From the NCBI RefSeq assembly GCF_918698115.1, contig NZ_CAKKLV010000019.1:47162-111161 (forward strand): DNA of 64,000 nucleotides, written 5' to 3'. Below, piece by piece: positions 15,597-25,143 of the stretch. The notes below the pieces were generated by a model. It saw only the letters and a list, made by a program, of their open reading frames with translations. It made no database searches and was not told the DNA's origin. The DNA comes from Peribacillus sp. Bi96 (GTDB lineage Bacteria > Bacillota > Bacilli > Bacillales > DSM-1321). A program made the translations under genes and the position numbers. How positions within the stretch are numbered: position 1 is the first letter of the stretch; every line of letters begins with the position of its first letter.

Positions 15597-16526
15597 TTAT
15601 GAATTGATTATGCGAATAAACAGGTCGAAAAACGCTTCCGCATTGACGTCTAGACAAACATGAACATTTGCTGGCTTCATCAGCCGATTTTGAAAGTCAC
15701 AAACCATCTGTCCATCACAAAGCTCACTTTTTGTTTCAACATCCACATAATATTCTTCTCTAGTGACAAGATCTTCTTGCAGAGCGATAGCTACAGCTAA
15801 TGGATCATGCATGGCACAAGCCCATATACCGTTACGTTCAAAATACCTTTTCCGATAATCGGATGTACTTTCTCTTATATAGTCAGAAAGTACATCGTTT
15901 TGAACCGATTCGATATGCTTTTCTCCCAATAGAACCTTTCTCGTGACATCAAGACCCACTTGCGTGATCGATTCGAACCCCGCCTGTAATACGATTTTGG
16001 CTGCTTCAGGATCAACATATGTGTTATATTCCGAGGTTGGCGTGACATTGCCAACCCCTTTTATAACTCCGCCCATAAAAATGACTTCTTTTACAAGTTT
16101 GGTGATTTGCGGACATTTTTTCACTGCTAGTGCCAGATTCGTAAGAGGTCCCGTCATGACAAGCGTTACTTCATCAGGAAAATTCAAAATGGAATTGATA
16201 ATGAAATCAGCAGCAAAACCATCATCCGGCTTCTTTATGGATGGCACATCCTTCAAGGCTCCGCCAATCCCGTCTTCCCCATGGATCCGGTGTTCAAAAA
16301 AGGGGCTCCTTATTATTGGGCTATCTGCCCCCTTTATGACGGAAATGTCCTGTTCACCCAACAAATCCAATATTTTGCATGTATTCAGTGTGGCTGTATC
16401 GAGTGATACATTCCCGTTTACTGTTGTAATCGCCAATATGTCGAATTGACGGCTTTTAACAGCAAGAATGATCCCAATCGCATCATCTATTCCAGTATCC
16501 ACATCAAGAATCATTTTTTTCTTCAT
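15597..16526 (-). CDS. nucleoside hydrolase (IunH family)
   Basis: 309 residues. The N-terminal calcium-binding DVDTGIDDAIGI motif, LVMTGPLTNLALA, the EYNTYVDPEAA loop and the C-terminal MHDPLAVA motif define inosine-uridine-preferring hydrolases. The reaction splits a ribonucleoside into base and ribose. ATG at 16526 follows AAAGAGGTG. It lies between the binding-protein gene and the permease genes, which links the transporter to nucleosides and supplies adenine to the deaminase at the end of the operon. Confidence 0.92.
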   Translation of the reverse strand: MKKKMILDVDTGIDDAIGIILAVKSRQFDILAITTVNGNVSLDTATLNTCKILDLLGEQDISVIKGADSPIIRSPFFEHRIHGEDGIGGALKDVPSIKKPDDGFAADFIINSILNFPDEVTLVMTGPLTNLALAVKKCPQITKLVKEVIFMGGVIKGVGNVTPTSEYNTYVDPEAAKIVLQAGFESITQVGLDVTRKVLLGEKHIESVQNDVLSDYIRESTSDYRKRYFERNGIWACAMHDPLAVAIALQEDLVTREEYYVDVETKSELCDGQMVCDFQNRLMKPANVHVCLDVNAEAFFDLFIRIINS

Positions 16527-16547
16527 CAATCACACCTCTTTACTTTC

Positions 16548-17588
16548 TTAGTGTGTAAGTTCACGATTCCAACGATCGATCCATTGTTTAGATTCTTCAT
16601 TTACAAACTTCATGTCCAATACACGAAGGCTGTTAATGACGTTATCTCCATAGGTTAAGCCTTTCGCTTCCGTTTTTGAGAGCTTGACTTCCGTATTGAC
16701 AGGAGAATCCACTTTCGCTTTCGCTGATTTTTCCTGAACTTCCTTGCTTAAGATGTAATTCATGAACTCCCCAGCCAATTCTTTTTGATCACTGGCTTTA
16801 ACAATATTCACCGTATTCATGACTGCGTAGCCGCCTTCTTTTGGGGAAATGAACTTAGCATTAGGAACTGCTTCCTGTAAATCGCCAAAATACATTTCCA
16901 TGATCGGGCCTGCTGCAATCTCCCCTTGTGAGAACATGTTTACGAACTCTGACGTTTGTCCATATTCTTTTACCGTATTCGGCATGATCTGTTTCATTTG
17001 AGCAAATGCTTTATCTTCATTGAACTCTTCACTTCCACTTACTTTCGAAGCGGCATCCAAAAACATCGGTCCAGTTGTTGAAGTGATGGATGGGATCGTG
17101 ATTTTACCCTTCAAATCCTTGCTCCAAAGATCTTTCCAAGAGGTAATCGGTTTACTCACTTCATCGGGATTATAGGCAATGCCAAATTGTGCAATGGTAT
17201 AAGCTGGTCCAAAGTCAGCGCCGTTTGGTGCTTTTGCTTTGTCGTATATTTTATCAATATTCGGAATTTTACTATGGTCAACTTTCTCAAATAACCCTTC
17301 ATCGATGCCCTGCTGTGCATAGTAGTCGGATAAATAGATAACATCCACATCGTTATTCGCTTGGCGTACCTTGTTCAAACGATCAGCATTATTTCCTGAA
17401 TCAACGACAATCTCGACATTATGCTCCTTTTCAAATGGTTCGTAGACTTCCGGCCGGAAGAAATCATCGGCAAATCCCCACGTGGAAACGACTAATTTTG
17501 TTGGTTTTTCCTTTCCTTCCTCCTTTGAAGAGCATGCAGCTAAAACTAATGTGAAAAGCGATAACATCATTAATATTTTTTTCATCAT
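16548..17588 (-). CDS. ABC transporter substrate-binding lipoprotein (PotD/Fe(III)-type fold)
   Basis: 346 residues. A lipoprotein signal with LAAC (lipobox Cys at about 19) and SSKEE after it, then a periplasmic-binding type II fold (LVVSTWGFADDFFRPEVYEPFEKEHNV). ATG at 17588 follows TTGGAGG. It is the first gene of the operon, which usually gives it the highest expression. Its family is labelled spermidine/putrescine binding in annotation pipelines, but the hydrolase and deaminase neighbours point to purine nucleosides. Confidence 0.88.
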   Translation of the reverse strand: MMKKILMMLSLFTLVLAACSSKEEGKEKPTKLVVSTWGFADDFFRPEVYEPFEKEHNVEIVVDSGNNADRLNKVRQANNDVDVIYLSDYYAQQGIDEGLFEKVDHSKIPNIDKIYDKAKAPNGADFGPAYTIAQFGIAYNPDEVSKPITSWKDLWSKDLKGKITIPSITSTTGPMFLDAASKVSGSEEFNEDKAFAQMKQIMPNTVKEYGQTSEFVNMFSQGEIAAGPIMEMYFGDLQEAVPNAKFISPKEGGYAVMNTVNIVKASDQKELAGEFMNYILSKEVQEKSAKAKVDSPVNTEVKLSKTEAKGLTYGDNVINSLRVLDMKFVNEESKQWIDRWNRELTH

Positions 17589-17641
17589 CCAGACCTCCAA
17601 TTTTATATTGTTTAAACTTTCCTTTTTACTGATATAAATGT

Positions 17642-17692
17642 AAAAAAAGACAATCTTAAATAGAATTTAAATTCTACCCAAGATTGTCTTTT
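17642..17692 (-). terminator. long-stem terminator or attenuator before the nucleoside operon
   Basis: Stem AAAGACAATCTT/AAGATTGTCTTT extended by TAGAAT/ATTCTA, with seven U residues on the minus strand. It lies 86 bp after the DUF2294 gene stop and 54 bp before the binding-protein start. It may end the upstream transcript or act as an attenuator; the bases between it and the ATG hold no strong promoter. Confidence 0.7.
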
Positions 17693-17777
17693 CTTTGTAA
17701 ACAAAGATAAAACTTATCATTTGGCTCACTTGTGGCGTTCCCTCCAGATAAATCCGAAGTGAAATCCATTTATATGA

Positions 17778-18152
17778 TTATATAATTTTTTCCTTCAATA
17801 CAATATTGGTGAATGCCAGCTGCGTCGCTGAGTCATAATCCCTCAGGACGGCTTCGATATCCCAATTCGTTTGCGTTTCCAGCTTTTGTTTCAGTTTCTT
17901 TTTATAAAGCAGGGACATATGAAAGTCAACCTCCTGCTTCAGGCTGGGAACTTCCCCTTCTAAAGCTTCAGAGCGCGGGGCACGCCGATGTTTGGCCTGA
18001 AATGTAATCACATTCTGTTCAACGGTAACCTTCAGCAGCGTCGTACCAAAGCCGAACAATTCCTTCGATACCTCATTATACATATGAGAAAGCAATTTCT
18101 TCGTTTCGTTAGAGTTTATCGGTAAGATGACTATCACCTGCCAAACTATCAT
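17778..18152 (-). CDS. DUF2294-family protein
   Basis: 124 residues. The part from NSNETKKLLSHMYNEVSKELFGFGTTLLKV through LYKKKLKQKLE resembles DUF2294 proteins, small cytosolic Bacillus proteins of unknown function. The ATG at 18152 has no clear ribosome-binding site, and AGGTGATAG lies inside the frame, so the real start may be a few codons later at a non-ATG codon. Confidence 0.65.
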   Translation of the reverse strand: MIVWQVIVILPINSNETKKLLSHMYNEVSKELFGFGTTLLKVTVEQNVITFQAKHRRAPRSEALEGEVPSLKQEVDFHMSLLYKKKLKQKLETQTNWDIEAVLRDYDSATQLAFTNIVLKEKII

Positions 18153-18237
18153 TTGAGGTAATTATATATACTTTTTCTTAATTGCACAAGATAATATTCG
18201 GATTTCGCACAAAAAAAATGTTTTTTTTTATTAAAAA

Positions 18238-18267
18238 GTACATTTACTCACCAATTCACGAATTATA
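18238..18267. repeat. 30-bp conserved intergenic element, copy 1
   Basis: Begins GTACATTTACTCACCAAT and matches 26011-26040 at 27 of 30 positions. It lies about 300 bp upstream of the PTS gene. A run of T/A precedes both copies. Function unknown; a shared operator is one possibility because the second copy is next to an RpiR regulator gene. Confidence 0.6.
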
Positions 18268-18451
18268 AAGATAAGTATATGAGGGTTTTATTATACTTAT
18301 ATAACTTTATATCCAAATCAGCACCCCCTATTATTCAATAGGAATTTTACTCTGAAGAAATCAATAAATAACTTATCAGCTTTAAGGATTTTTAGGGAAT
18401 TCCTGTTTTGAAAACTTTTTCAGAGAAATAAGCGCAAGATTGAAAACAATT

Positions 18452-18459
18452 GATATAAT
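18452..18459 (+). promoter_or_regulatory. extended -10 promoter of the PTS-nanE operon
   Basis: TGATATAAT carries the TGn extension and a perfect TATAAT; no good -35 box is seen at 16-18 bp. Transcription would start near 18466, about 100 bp before the ATG. Confidence 0.55.
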
Positions 18460-18471
18460 CCTGTTTCGTAT

Positions 18472-18485
18472 TGAAAACGCTATCA
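18472..18485 (+). promoter_or_regulatory. cre site for CcpA catabolite repression
   Basis: TGAAAACGCTATCA fits the consensus TGWAANCGNTNWCA at every position. It begins 12 bp after the -10 box, so bound CcpA would block the start of the PTS-nanE transcript. Confidence 0.8.
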
Positions 18486-18563
18486 TAGGGATTTAATATA
18501 GCTAGTATAGATCGACTAAAAATAGAGAGTATCAAAGGCTCGTTAAATAAGGGAGGAATTTTT

Positions 18564-20099
18564 ATGAAGAAAGCTTTTGAGAAAGCGCAGCAGTTCGGAA
18601 AATCTTTTATGCTCCCGATTGCCGTTTTACCAGCGGCCGGTTTATTGCTGGGAATTGGTGGTGCGCTTTCTAATCCAAATACAGTTGAGGCCTATCCTTT
18701 TTTAGACTTTGCTTGGCTGCAGGCCATTTTCACAATCATGAGTTCTGCAGGAAGTATTGTATTCGGCAACTTGCCGGTTATTTTTGCCGTAGGTGTTGCA
18801 GTAGGATTGGCACGTTCGGATAAAGGAACCGCTGCACTGGCAGCCATGATTGGCTATTTCGTCATGAACAGTTCCATAAATGCACTGCTTCAAATAAACG
18901 GGGAACTTGCCAAAGAGAATTTGGCAGGTGCCGGACAGGGAATGGCGGTCGGGATCCAAACACTGGAGACTGGTGTGTTTGGCGGTATCGTAGTAGGTAT
19001 CGTTGCCGCACTTTTGCACAATAAATATAATAAAATTCAGCTTCCGCAGGTGTTAGGATTTTTCGGTGGTTCCCGGTTCATTCCGATCATCGTTTCCTTC
19101 GCGTCCATCTTGGTTGGAGCCGTGCTTTTTATCGTATGGCCTTACTTCCAACTTTTCATAAACCAATTAGGTGCGCTGGTAACGAGCACAGGTACGATTG
19201 GGACTTTCTTTTACGGATTCATATTACGGATGCTCGGGCCGTTAGGGTTGCACCACATTTTCTACCTTCCCTTCTGGCAAACAGCTTTAGGCGGAACGAT
19301 GGAGATTAAAGGGCAGATTGTTAGCGGGACCCAGAATATCTTCTTTGCGCAATTGGCCGATCCAACTACCGTCAAGTACTATGAGGGTGTTTCCCGGTTC
19401 ATGTCCGGACGGTTCATCACGATGATGTTTGGTTTACCCGGCGCTGCACTGGCCATTTATCACTGCGCTAAACCTAAAAATAAGAAAATCGTGGCCGGTT
19501 TACTTCTTTCAGCTGCCTTAACATCTTTCTTAACAGGCATCACCGAACCGCTTGAATTCAGTTTCTTATTTGTCGCTCCAATCCTTTATGTTTTTCATGC
19601 CTTATTTGATGGACTTGCCTTCATGATGGCAGACATATTCAATATAACGATCGGTCAAACCTTTTCTGGAGGATTTATTGATTTTACTTTATTCGGGATA
19701 CTCCAGGGTATCAGTAAAACCAATTGGGTGTATGTACTTCTCGTCGGCATTCCATGGTTTTTCCTATATTACTTCACTTTTAAATTCTTGATCAGGAAGA
19801 AGAATTTAAAAGTGGTCGGACGCGAAGATGATGAACAGACCGCTGTTACACAAGTAACGGCATCAGAGAGAACCCAGACCATCGTCAATGGATTAGGCGG
19901 ACAGGAAAATATCGATATAGTCGATTGTTGCGCAACTCGTCTGCGTGTCACGGTAAAGGATGAATCATTGGTAAAAGAGGACGTCATTAAACAAACCGGT
20001 TCAAAAGGCGTCGTAAAAAAAGGGAATGGCATTCAAATAGTTTACGGTCCCCAAGTAACGATCATCAAAAACGAAGTGGAAGAATTCTTGGGTCATTGA
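18564..20099 (+). CDS. PTS EIICB component, glucose/N-acetyl-sugar family
   Basis: 511 residues. A multi-helix EIIC domain (about 1-400) with GVAVGLARSDKGTAALAAMIGY and the GITEPLEFSFLF motif, and a C-terminal EIIB domain (about 430-511) with the phosphorylated Cys in CATRLRVTV. No EIIA is fused or adjacent, so a shared EIIA must be used. The partner nanE 31 bp downstream points to N-acetylmannosamine (or a related amino sugar) as the substrate. ATG follows GGGAGGAA. A cre site lies in the promoter region. Confidence 0.9.
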   Translation: MKKAFEKAQQFGKSFMLPIAVLPAAGLLLGIGGALSNPNTVEAYPFLDFAWLQAIFTIMSSAGSIVFGNLPVIFAVGVAVGLARSDKGTAALAAMIGYFVMNSSINALLQINGELAKENLAGAGQGMAVGIQTLETGVFGGIVVGIVAALLHNKYNKIQLPQVLGFFGGSRFIPIIVSFASILVGAVLFIVWPYFQLFINQLGALVTSTGTIGTFFYGFILRMLGPLGLHHIFYLPFWQTALGGTMEIKGQIVSGTQNIFFAQLADPTTVKYYEGVSRFMSGRFITMMFGLPGAALAIYHCAKPKNKKIVAGLLLSAALTSFLTGITEPLEFSFLFVAPILYVFHALFDGLAFMMADIFNITIGQTFSGGFIDFTLFGILQGISKTNWVYVLLVGIPWFFLYYFTFKFLIRKKNLKVVGREDDEQTAVTQVTASERTQTIVNGLGGQENIDIVDCCATRLRVTVKDESLVKEDVIKQTGSKGVVKKGNGIQIVYGPQVTIIKNEVEEFLGH

Positions 20100-20130
20100 G
20101 AACATAGATAACGATAAGGACGTGTTAAAC

Positions 20131-20823
20131 ATGCAACAGGTGATTGATAAAATTAACAAAGGCTTAATTGTATCATGTCAAGCATTGGAGAATGAGCCGC
20201 TGCACAGCTCTTTTATTATGGGTCGCATGGCCATTGCTGCCAAAGAAGGCGGTGCAAAGTGCATTCGCGCAAACTCTGTAGCTGACATAATAGAAATCAA
20301 GAAAAATGTGGACCTTCCAGTCATAGGGATCATTAAACAGGTGTATGGACAAAACGATGTCTATATCACGCCCACCATGACCGAAATAGATGCATTGATG
20401 GAAACTAAAGCGGAAATCATAGCGACGGATGCTACAGCCCGGGTAAGACCGGATGGTAAAACGTTACATCAGTTCTATTGTGAAATAAGAGCAAAATATC
20501 CGGATGTATTACTAATGGCGGATGTATCTACCATTGAGGAAGCCGTATACGCTGACGATTTAGGATTCGATATTGTGGCCCCCACTTTATACGGCTATAC
20601 GAACGAAACGATCGGCCAGAAAATATACCAGGATGACTATGCTCTGCTCAAAGAGATAGTACAAGCAGTGAAAAAAGCGAAAGTGATCGCTGAAGGGAAC
20701 GTCATCACACCAGAAATCGCTCGCTCTGTTTTGGATATGAATGTCCATGCAGTAGTAGTGGGAGGTGCCATTACCAGACCTCAGCAAATCACTAAAAGAT
20801 TCGTAGATGCTATCCAAAAATAG
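20131..20823 (+). CDS. nanE: N-acetylmannosamine-6-phosphate 2-epimerase
   Basis: 230 residues in a TIM-barrel fold. Family motifs present: GLIVSCQALENEPL near the N-terminus, GAKCIRANS, VIGIIKQ, TDATARVRPDG, DIVAPTLYGYT, VIAEGNV and HAVVVGGAITRP. The enzyme turns ManNAc-6-P into GlcNAc-6-P in the cytosol. I chose ATG at 20131 with AAGGA 10 nt upstream; a GTG three codons earlier is too close to that box. With the PTS gene it makes a two-gene uptake module that feeds the GlcNAc-6-P pathway. nagA and nagB are not in the window. Confidence 0.93.
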   Translation: MQQVIDKINKGLIVSCQALENEPLHSSFIMGRMAIAAKEGGAKCIRANSVADIIEIKKNVDLPVIGIIKQVYGQNDVYITPTMTEIDALMETKAEIIATDATARVRPDGKTLHQFYCEIRAKYPDVLLMADVSTIEEAVYADDLGFDIVAPTLYGYTNETIGQKIYQDDYALLKEIVQAVKKAKVIAEGNVITPEIARSVLDMNVHAVVVGGAITRPQQITKRFVDAIQK

Positions 20824-20839
20824 AAAATTGATAGGAATG

Positions 20840-20876
20840 AAAAGACCCAGACTGGCCACAGTTTGGGTCTTTTTTA
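20840..20876 (+). terminator. terminator of the PTS-nanE operon
   Basis: Stem AAAGACCCA.../...TGGGTCTTT with TTTTTT, 17 bp after the nanE stop. Confidence 0.88.
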
Positions 20877-20899
20877 TCTGGAGTCAAAGCTTCGATAAT

Positions 20900-20925
20900 C
20901 CCAAACACTTCCGGAAGTGTTTGGG
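20900..20925. repeat. perfect 26-bp palindrome
   Basis: CCCAAACACTTCC and its exact complement with no loop, between convergent genes. No U tract follows, so it is a weak terminator for the M29 gene at best; a protein-binding site is also possible. Confidence 0.55.
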
Positions 20926-20931
20926 TCGTAT

Positions 20932-21852
20932 TCAAGTTTCAGAAAATACCCATTCCATTTCCGGTTTTACAGTTACACAGTCAATATGAACATTTGATTT
21001 GATCGTGCCTCCAAAGGTATGGTTTGAACCGAAAGCAACATGAATCGTATTGTAGGCTTTTTCATCTTCCAAAATATTACCGGTTACTCTTGCGGCATGG
21101 TTTGTCCCGATTCCCAGCTCACAAAGTAATCTTCCATCTCCATTTCCAAGGAGTGAGAGTAATTTCTTCCCCGCTTCACCTGTTGCTTCGACAAGTCTGC
21201 CTTTTTGGAGCGTTAAAACAATCGGCTTTTCCAAAAGCCCAATTCCTGCAATTGAACCATTAATTTCAATTTGTCCTTCTGCTTCGCCTTCTACAGGGGC
21301 GATATAGGCTTCACCTGAAGGCAAGTTACCCGAAGCAGATTTTTCTTTGAAAACGCCAGTACTTGGAACACCTTTTCTCCCATGCAGCGGTATCACTAAC
21401 AGGTTTTTTCCGGTTTTTATAATTAGTTTTTCAGCTTGTGATAATCTTTCCGTCATTGCTAATGTTTCTTTTTCCACTCGTTTATAATCTGCATTTATTG
21501 CCCCATGTAAAAACATATCTTCCGTAATTCCCGGCATTGTAATCACACCTATGCCGTGAAGGTTCGCGTTTTTCCGTGCTACTGTATGTGTTAATGAATG
21601 TTTTGTTAAACAAAAGACAATATCATGTTTCAGCATCTCATCAGAAGCTTCCTTCGGTGGCTCTTCGCCTGATTTCTTTCGATCTTCCATTTCATAAAAA
21701 GAAGCACTCCAACCGTTTGTTGATAAAGCATTCCTGAATTTCTTTGCTAATAAAGAGGTACTATAATCCGTTAATACTAAAATGGAATCAGATTTAGTGA
21801 CATTTAAATTATTTGCCATGATATTTGCAACAATTGTGTGTAACTCGCTCAT
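20932..21852 (-). CDS. M29-family (AmpS/PepS-like) aminopeptidase
   Basis: 306 residues, shorter than the ~410-residue AmpS type. The C-terminal half has the metal-site pattern of COG2309 proteins: NLPSGEAYIAPVEG, CELGIGTNHAARV, and HVAFGSNHTFGG...NVHID. Relatives include leucyl aminopeptidases and the ring-opening dioxygenase NicX, so the substrate is uncertain. The start follows GGGGAG, located in the end of the decayed EamA gene, so the two were once coupled. Confidence 0.75.
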   Translation of the reverse strand: MSELHTIVANIMANNLNVTKSDSILVLTDYSTSLLAKKFRNALSTNGWSASFYEMEDRKKSGEEPPKEASDEMLKHDIVFCLTKHSLTHTVARKNANLHGIGVITMPGITEDMFLHGAINADYKRVEKETLAMTERLSQAEKLIIKTGKNLLVIPLHGRKGVPSTGVFKEKSASGNLPSGEAYIAPVEGEAEGQIEINGSIAGIGLLEKPIVLTLQKGRLVEATGEAGKKLLSLLGNGDGRLLCELGIGTNHAARVTGNILEDEKAYNTIHVAFGSNHTFGGTIKSNVHIDCVTVKPEMEWVFSET

Positions 21853-21854
21853 GC

Positions 21855-22692
21855 TTATTCACTCCCCATTTCTTTAAACATTTTTTTATTCATCATATAA
21901 ACACTTGTAAACACAAACAACAATCCAAAGAGTATACCGCCGTTTACCTTTTCTTCAAGAAACAGAACACCTAATATAATGGTCATAATTGGCATTAAAT
22001 AAGTAACCAACAATGCAAAAAGAGCCCCGCCTGGTTTAAGTTAACCATACCCAAAACAATGAACAGTAAAAATGGTTTCAAATCATTGAAATGCTGAAAA
22101 CTTTTCGGCTCAACAAACATCATGAATATGCCAGAGTAAATACTGCCTACAAGCATTGTCATAAATGAAAGAGTGATAAGCGAACAATGCTTCAAATACT
22201 TCGCAGCACGGCAGACATGGAATAGAAACAAACTGCCACTAAAAGCAGTCCTGCTGGCCCAAAATGGAATGGAGCACTTCCATTCATCCCAGCTATCAAT
22301 GTCGTGCAAATTCCACCGAAGCCAACCAGCACGCTCCATAATTCAAGTCAAGTAACAGGGACTTTAAAAATTAACACACTCAAAACAATCCCGAATATTG
22401 GACCTGATGCATTCAGAACCCCTCCGATAGTCGTATCGAGACCTCTTAAGCTTATGCTCATGAAGACCCACGGAATTCCTGCACTTATTCATGTTATTAA
22501 TAAGAGAGTAGGAACTCTATGAAAGTCTTTTTTTGATTTTCCCCATAACAAAAAGGGTAATAAAGCCATCATTCCAAATAAACATCGATAAAACACAATC
22601 GAAACGGGAAGAAAATCAGGGAGAAGCAATTTTGTAAAATAAAACGTCGACCCCCATAGAAGACTTAAAAGGAATAGAGCAGTGATAAGCAT
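21855..22692 (-). pseudogene. EamA/DMT-type metabolite exporter, frameshifted
   Basis: A proper start (ATG at 22692 after AAGGAG) opens MLITALFLLSLLWGSTFYFTK, the classic first helix of EamA transporters. Pieces of the remaining helices lie in all three frames, and the last piece (LFALLVTYLMPIMTIILGVLFL onward) runs to a stop at 21855-21857. Several frame changes are needed, so the gene is dead. Confidence 0.8.
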
Positions 22693-22849
22693 TTTTTCAT
22701 CCTTCTCCTTAAGTTTAAGAAAAAGAGATCCGGAAAACCGGATCACCTCTACTATACATATTCTGCGACAATGCGTGCAGTTGATCGAAGGTTATCATTT
22801 CACTTTGATCTCACTAAATAGCTTATGCTTTAAAAAAATCAAGTAAAAA

Positions 22850-22900
22850 TAAAAAACAAGAACTATGCCTTTAACACTTATGTTAATAGACATAGTTCTT
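22850..22900 (-). terminator. terminator of the aspartase gene
   Basis: Stem AAGAACTATG/CATAGTTCTT with a 23-nt loop, followed by GTTTTTTATTTTT on the minus strand. Confidence 0.8.
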
Positions 22901-22946
22901 CCGATAAATATTCAATATATGTTAAAGTTATCTACTCATTTATTTG

Positions 22947-24377
22947 TTATTCTCGATCGAAAAGAGAAGCACCCGCTATACCAGGCTTGGTCATCTCGTA
23001 AGGGTTTAGAATTAAATCTAATTCCTCTTCTGTTAACACATCATACTGTAAGCAAAGTTCGCGAACTGATTTGCCTTTTAAAATCGCTTCACGCGCAATA
23101 CGTGAAACCACTTCATATCCAAGGTGAGGATTGACTGCTGTAATCACTCCAACACTTTGTTCGACATAATTTTTTAAATGTTCCTCATTCGCTTCAATAC
23201 CTTCTAAACAATAATCCGTAAAGACATTGAACGCATTATTCATGATGCTAATTGATTGCAATAAATTGAATACAAGTACTGGCTCCATAACGTTTAATTC
23301 CAATTGACCTGCTTCTGACGCTAAGCAAATCGTATTATCATTCCCAATTACTTGGAAAGCAACTTGATTGATCAATTCCGGCATTACTGGATTTACTTTT
23401 CCAGGCATGATTGATGATCCTGGTTGACGTGCAGGAAGCATGATTTCCGCTAATCCAGCTCTTGGCCCTGAAGCCATCAAACGTAAATCATTAGCAATTT
23501 TAGACATATTCATCATACATACTTTCAATGCAGCGGACACTTCAGTATAAGCATCCGTATTTTGTGTTGCATCCACTAAATGTTCCGCACCCACAAGTGG
23601 CAATTCACTAATTTCAGCTAAATAAATAACCACATTTTCGATGTAACGTGGATCTGCATTTAATCCAGTTCCAACCGCTGTTGCTCCCATATTCACTTCA
23701 TATAAATGTTGACGTGATTGACTTATTCTCTTAATATCTCGCTCTACCACGCGACTATATGCCTCAAATTCTTGGCCGAGACGAATTGGCACTGCATCCT
23801 GAAGATGCGTACGGCCCATTTTGATAACATGATCAAATTGTTTTGCTTTTGCCTTGAAAACCGAACTCATCTTTGTCATTGACTGAATTAACTGCTCTAG
23901 CAGTCGAAGTGTTGATATATGAATAGCGGTTGGAAATACGTCATTAGTCGACTGCGACATGTTAACGTGGCTGTTTGGACTAAGTTTTGCATAGTTACCT
24001 TTTTCGTGTCCCATTAATTCTAAAGCTCGGTTGGCAACGATTTCATTAATGTTCATATTCATCGAAGTACCAGCGCCACCTTGAATTGGATCAACGATGA
24101 AATATTCATGCCATTTTCCATCGATCACTTCATCTGAAGCTTTAACGATGCCTTTTCCAATTCCTTCATACAAACGTTTTGTGTCCATATTTGCTAAGGC
24201 TGCCGCTTTTTTTATCATGGCTAATGCACGAATCATTTCCTCATTGACTTTGTAACCTGTAATCGGAAAGTTTTCTACAGCGCGTAAAGTTTGTATTCCA
24301 TAATAAACATCTGATGGAATTTCCTTTTCACCAAGAAAGTCTTTCTCAATTCTGCATGTTCTCTCGTCTATCATCAT
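22947..24377 (-). CDS. aspA: aspartate ammonia-lyase
   Basis: 476 residues, the usual length. Contains TSMNMNINEIVANRALEL, SPNSHVNMSQSTND, GRTHLQDAVPI and the superfamily signature GSSIMPGKVNP (about 320-330) with the catalytic serine loop. Catalyses aspartate to fumarate plus ammonia in the cytosol. Monocistronic with its own terminator. The RpiR gene is divergent about 770 bp away, and no asparaginase gene is adjacent, unlike B. subtilis ansAB. Confidence 0.93.
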   Translation of the reverse strand: MMIDERTCRIEKDFLGEKEIPSDVYYGIQTLRAVENFPITGYKVNEEMIRALAMIKKAAALANMDTKRLYEGIGKGIVKASDEVIDGKWHEYFIVDPIQGGAGTSMNMNINEIVANRALELMGHEKGNYAKLSPNSHVNMSQSTNDVFPTAIHISTLRLLEQLIQSMTKMSSVFKAKAKQFDHVIKMGRTHLQDAVPIRLGQEFEAYSRVVERDIKRISQSRQHLYEVNMGATAVGTGLNADPRYIENVVIYLAEISELPLVGAEHLVDATQNTDAYTEVSAALKVCMMNMSKIANDLRLMASGPRAGLAEIMLPARQPGSSIMPGKVNPVMPELINQVAFQVIGNDNTICLASEAGQLELNVMEPVLVFNLLQSISIMNNAFNVFTDYCLEGIEANEEHLKNYVEQSVGVITAVNPHLGYEVVSRIAREAILKGKSVRELCLQYDVLTEEELDLILNPYEMTKPGIAGASLFDRE

Positions 24378-25143
24378 TTCCCCAGTTCCCCCATGTTTTA
24401 ATATTTCTGTAATAGGTGTTTCCTCATTCCTTCATCTTATGTGAATCCCATTTTTTGCAGAATATCACCTTCCGTTTAGGATCGATTGGCACCGTATTTC
24501 TATTTTTGGAACGAATATTGACATGCTCATCGCCCCAAGTCCTCTAATATCATATAGTAATGACAACAAATATTCCATACCCGGCCAACTTATTCTATTT
24601 CCCAAAATGTATCACTGTGAAATGATATACCATCACTACCTTAACTTTCAATTATTTGGCTTTAGTTCCGGGGTACATTATCCAAAGCAACATCAGTGAA
24701 GCATCTAAACTCTACTTCCTTATTCTTTGGTAAATGAACAATCTAATTATACTCCATTTTCTATTAATATATAGGAGCAATATAAAGGTAAATTAATATA
24801 TAGAAGCAATAAAAAGGTAAATTTATTCTTAACACGAGTCTTGGCTTTTCGTTCTCAATTTCATGCTACACCTTGTATCGTTAGTTCATCTGATATTGAA
24901 AACAAGCCCCTTTTTTTCCAAAATGAAACCCCTGCCATAAAAGTCAACATCCATGTTTGATCATGATCCTTTTTACACTGTCTACATTGGGATAATATCA
25001 TAGCAGCTGTTTAAAAGATCTTTTTTTCAATTTTTTTCTGTTGCACCCTTCCATTCATGTTAAACAAATCGGTTATTGACGTCCCTAATGGATACATTAA
25101 ACTAAGGAAGGGATACTTTAAGAAATTTGAAATGGGTGATCAG
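24378..25143. other. long intergenic region between aspA and the RpiR gene
   Basis: No coding frame of interest. It holds the 29-bp tandem repeat at 24763-24820 and AT-rich DNA. A TTGACA occurs near 24519 but no matching -10 is placed at 16-18 bp. Confidence 0.5.
24763..24820. repeat. two tandem copies of a 29-bp unit
   Basis: Units 24763-24791 and 24792-24820 both begin ATTAATATATAG and end AAAGGTAA, with two differences. Likely slippage product. Confidence 0.8.

Noticed and set aside
24518..24560. TTGACA promoter candidate between aspA and the RpiR gene
   Set aside because: No acceptable -10 box at 16-18 bp.
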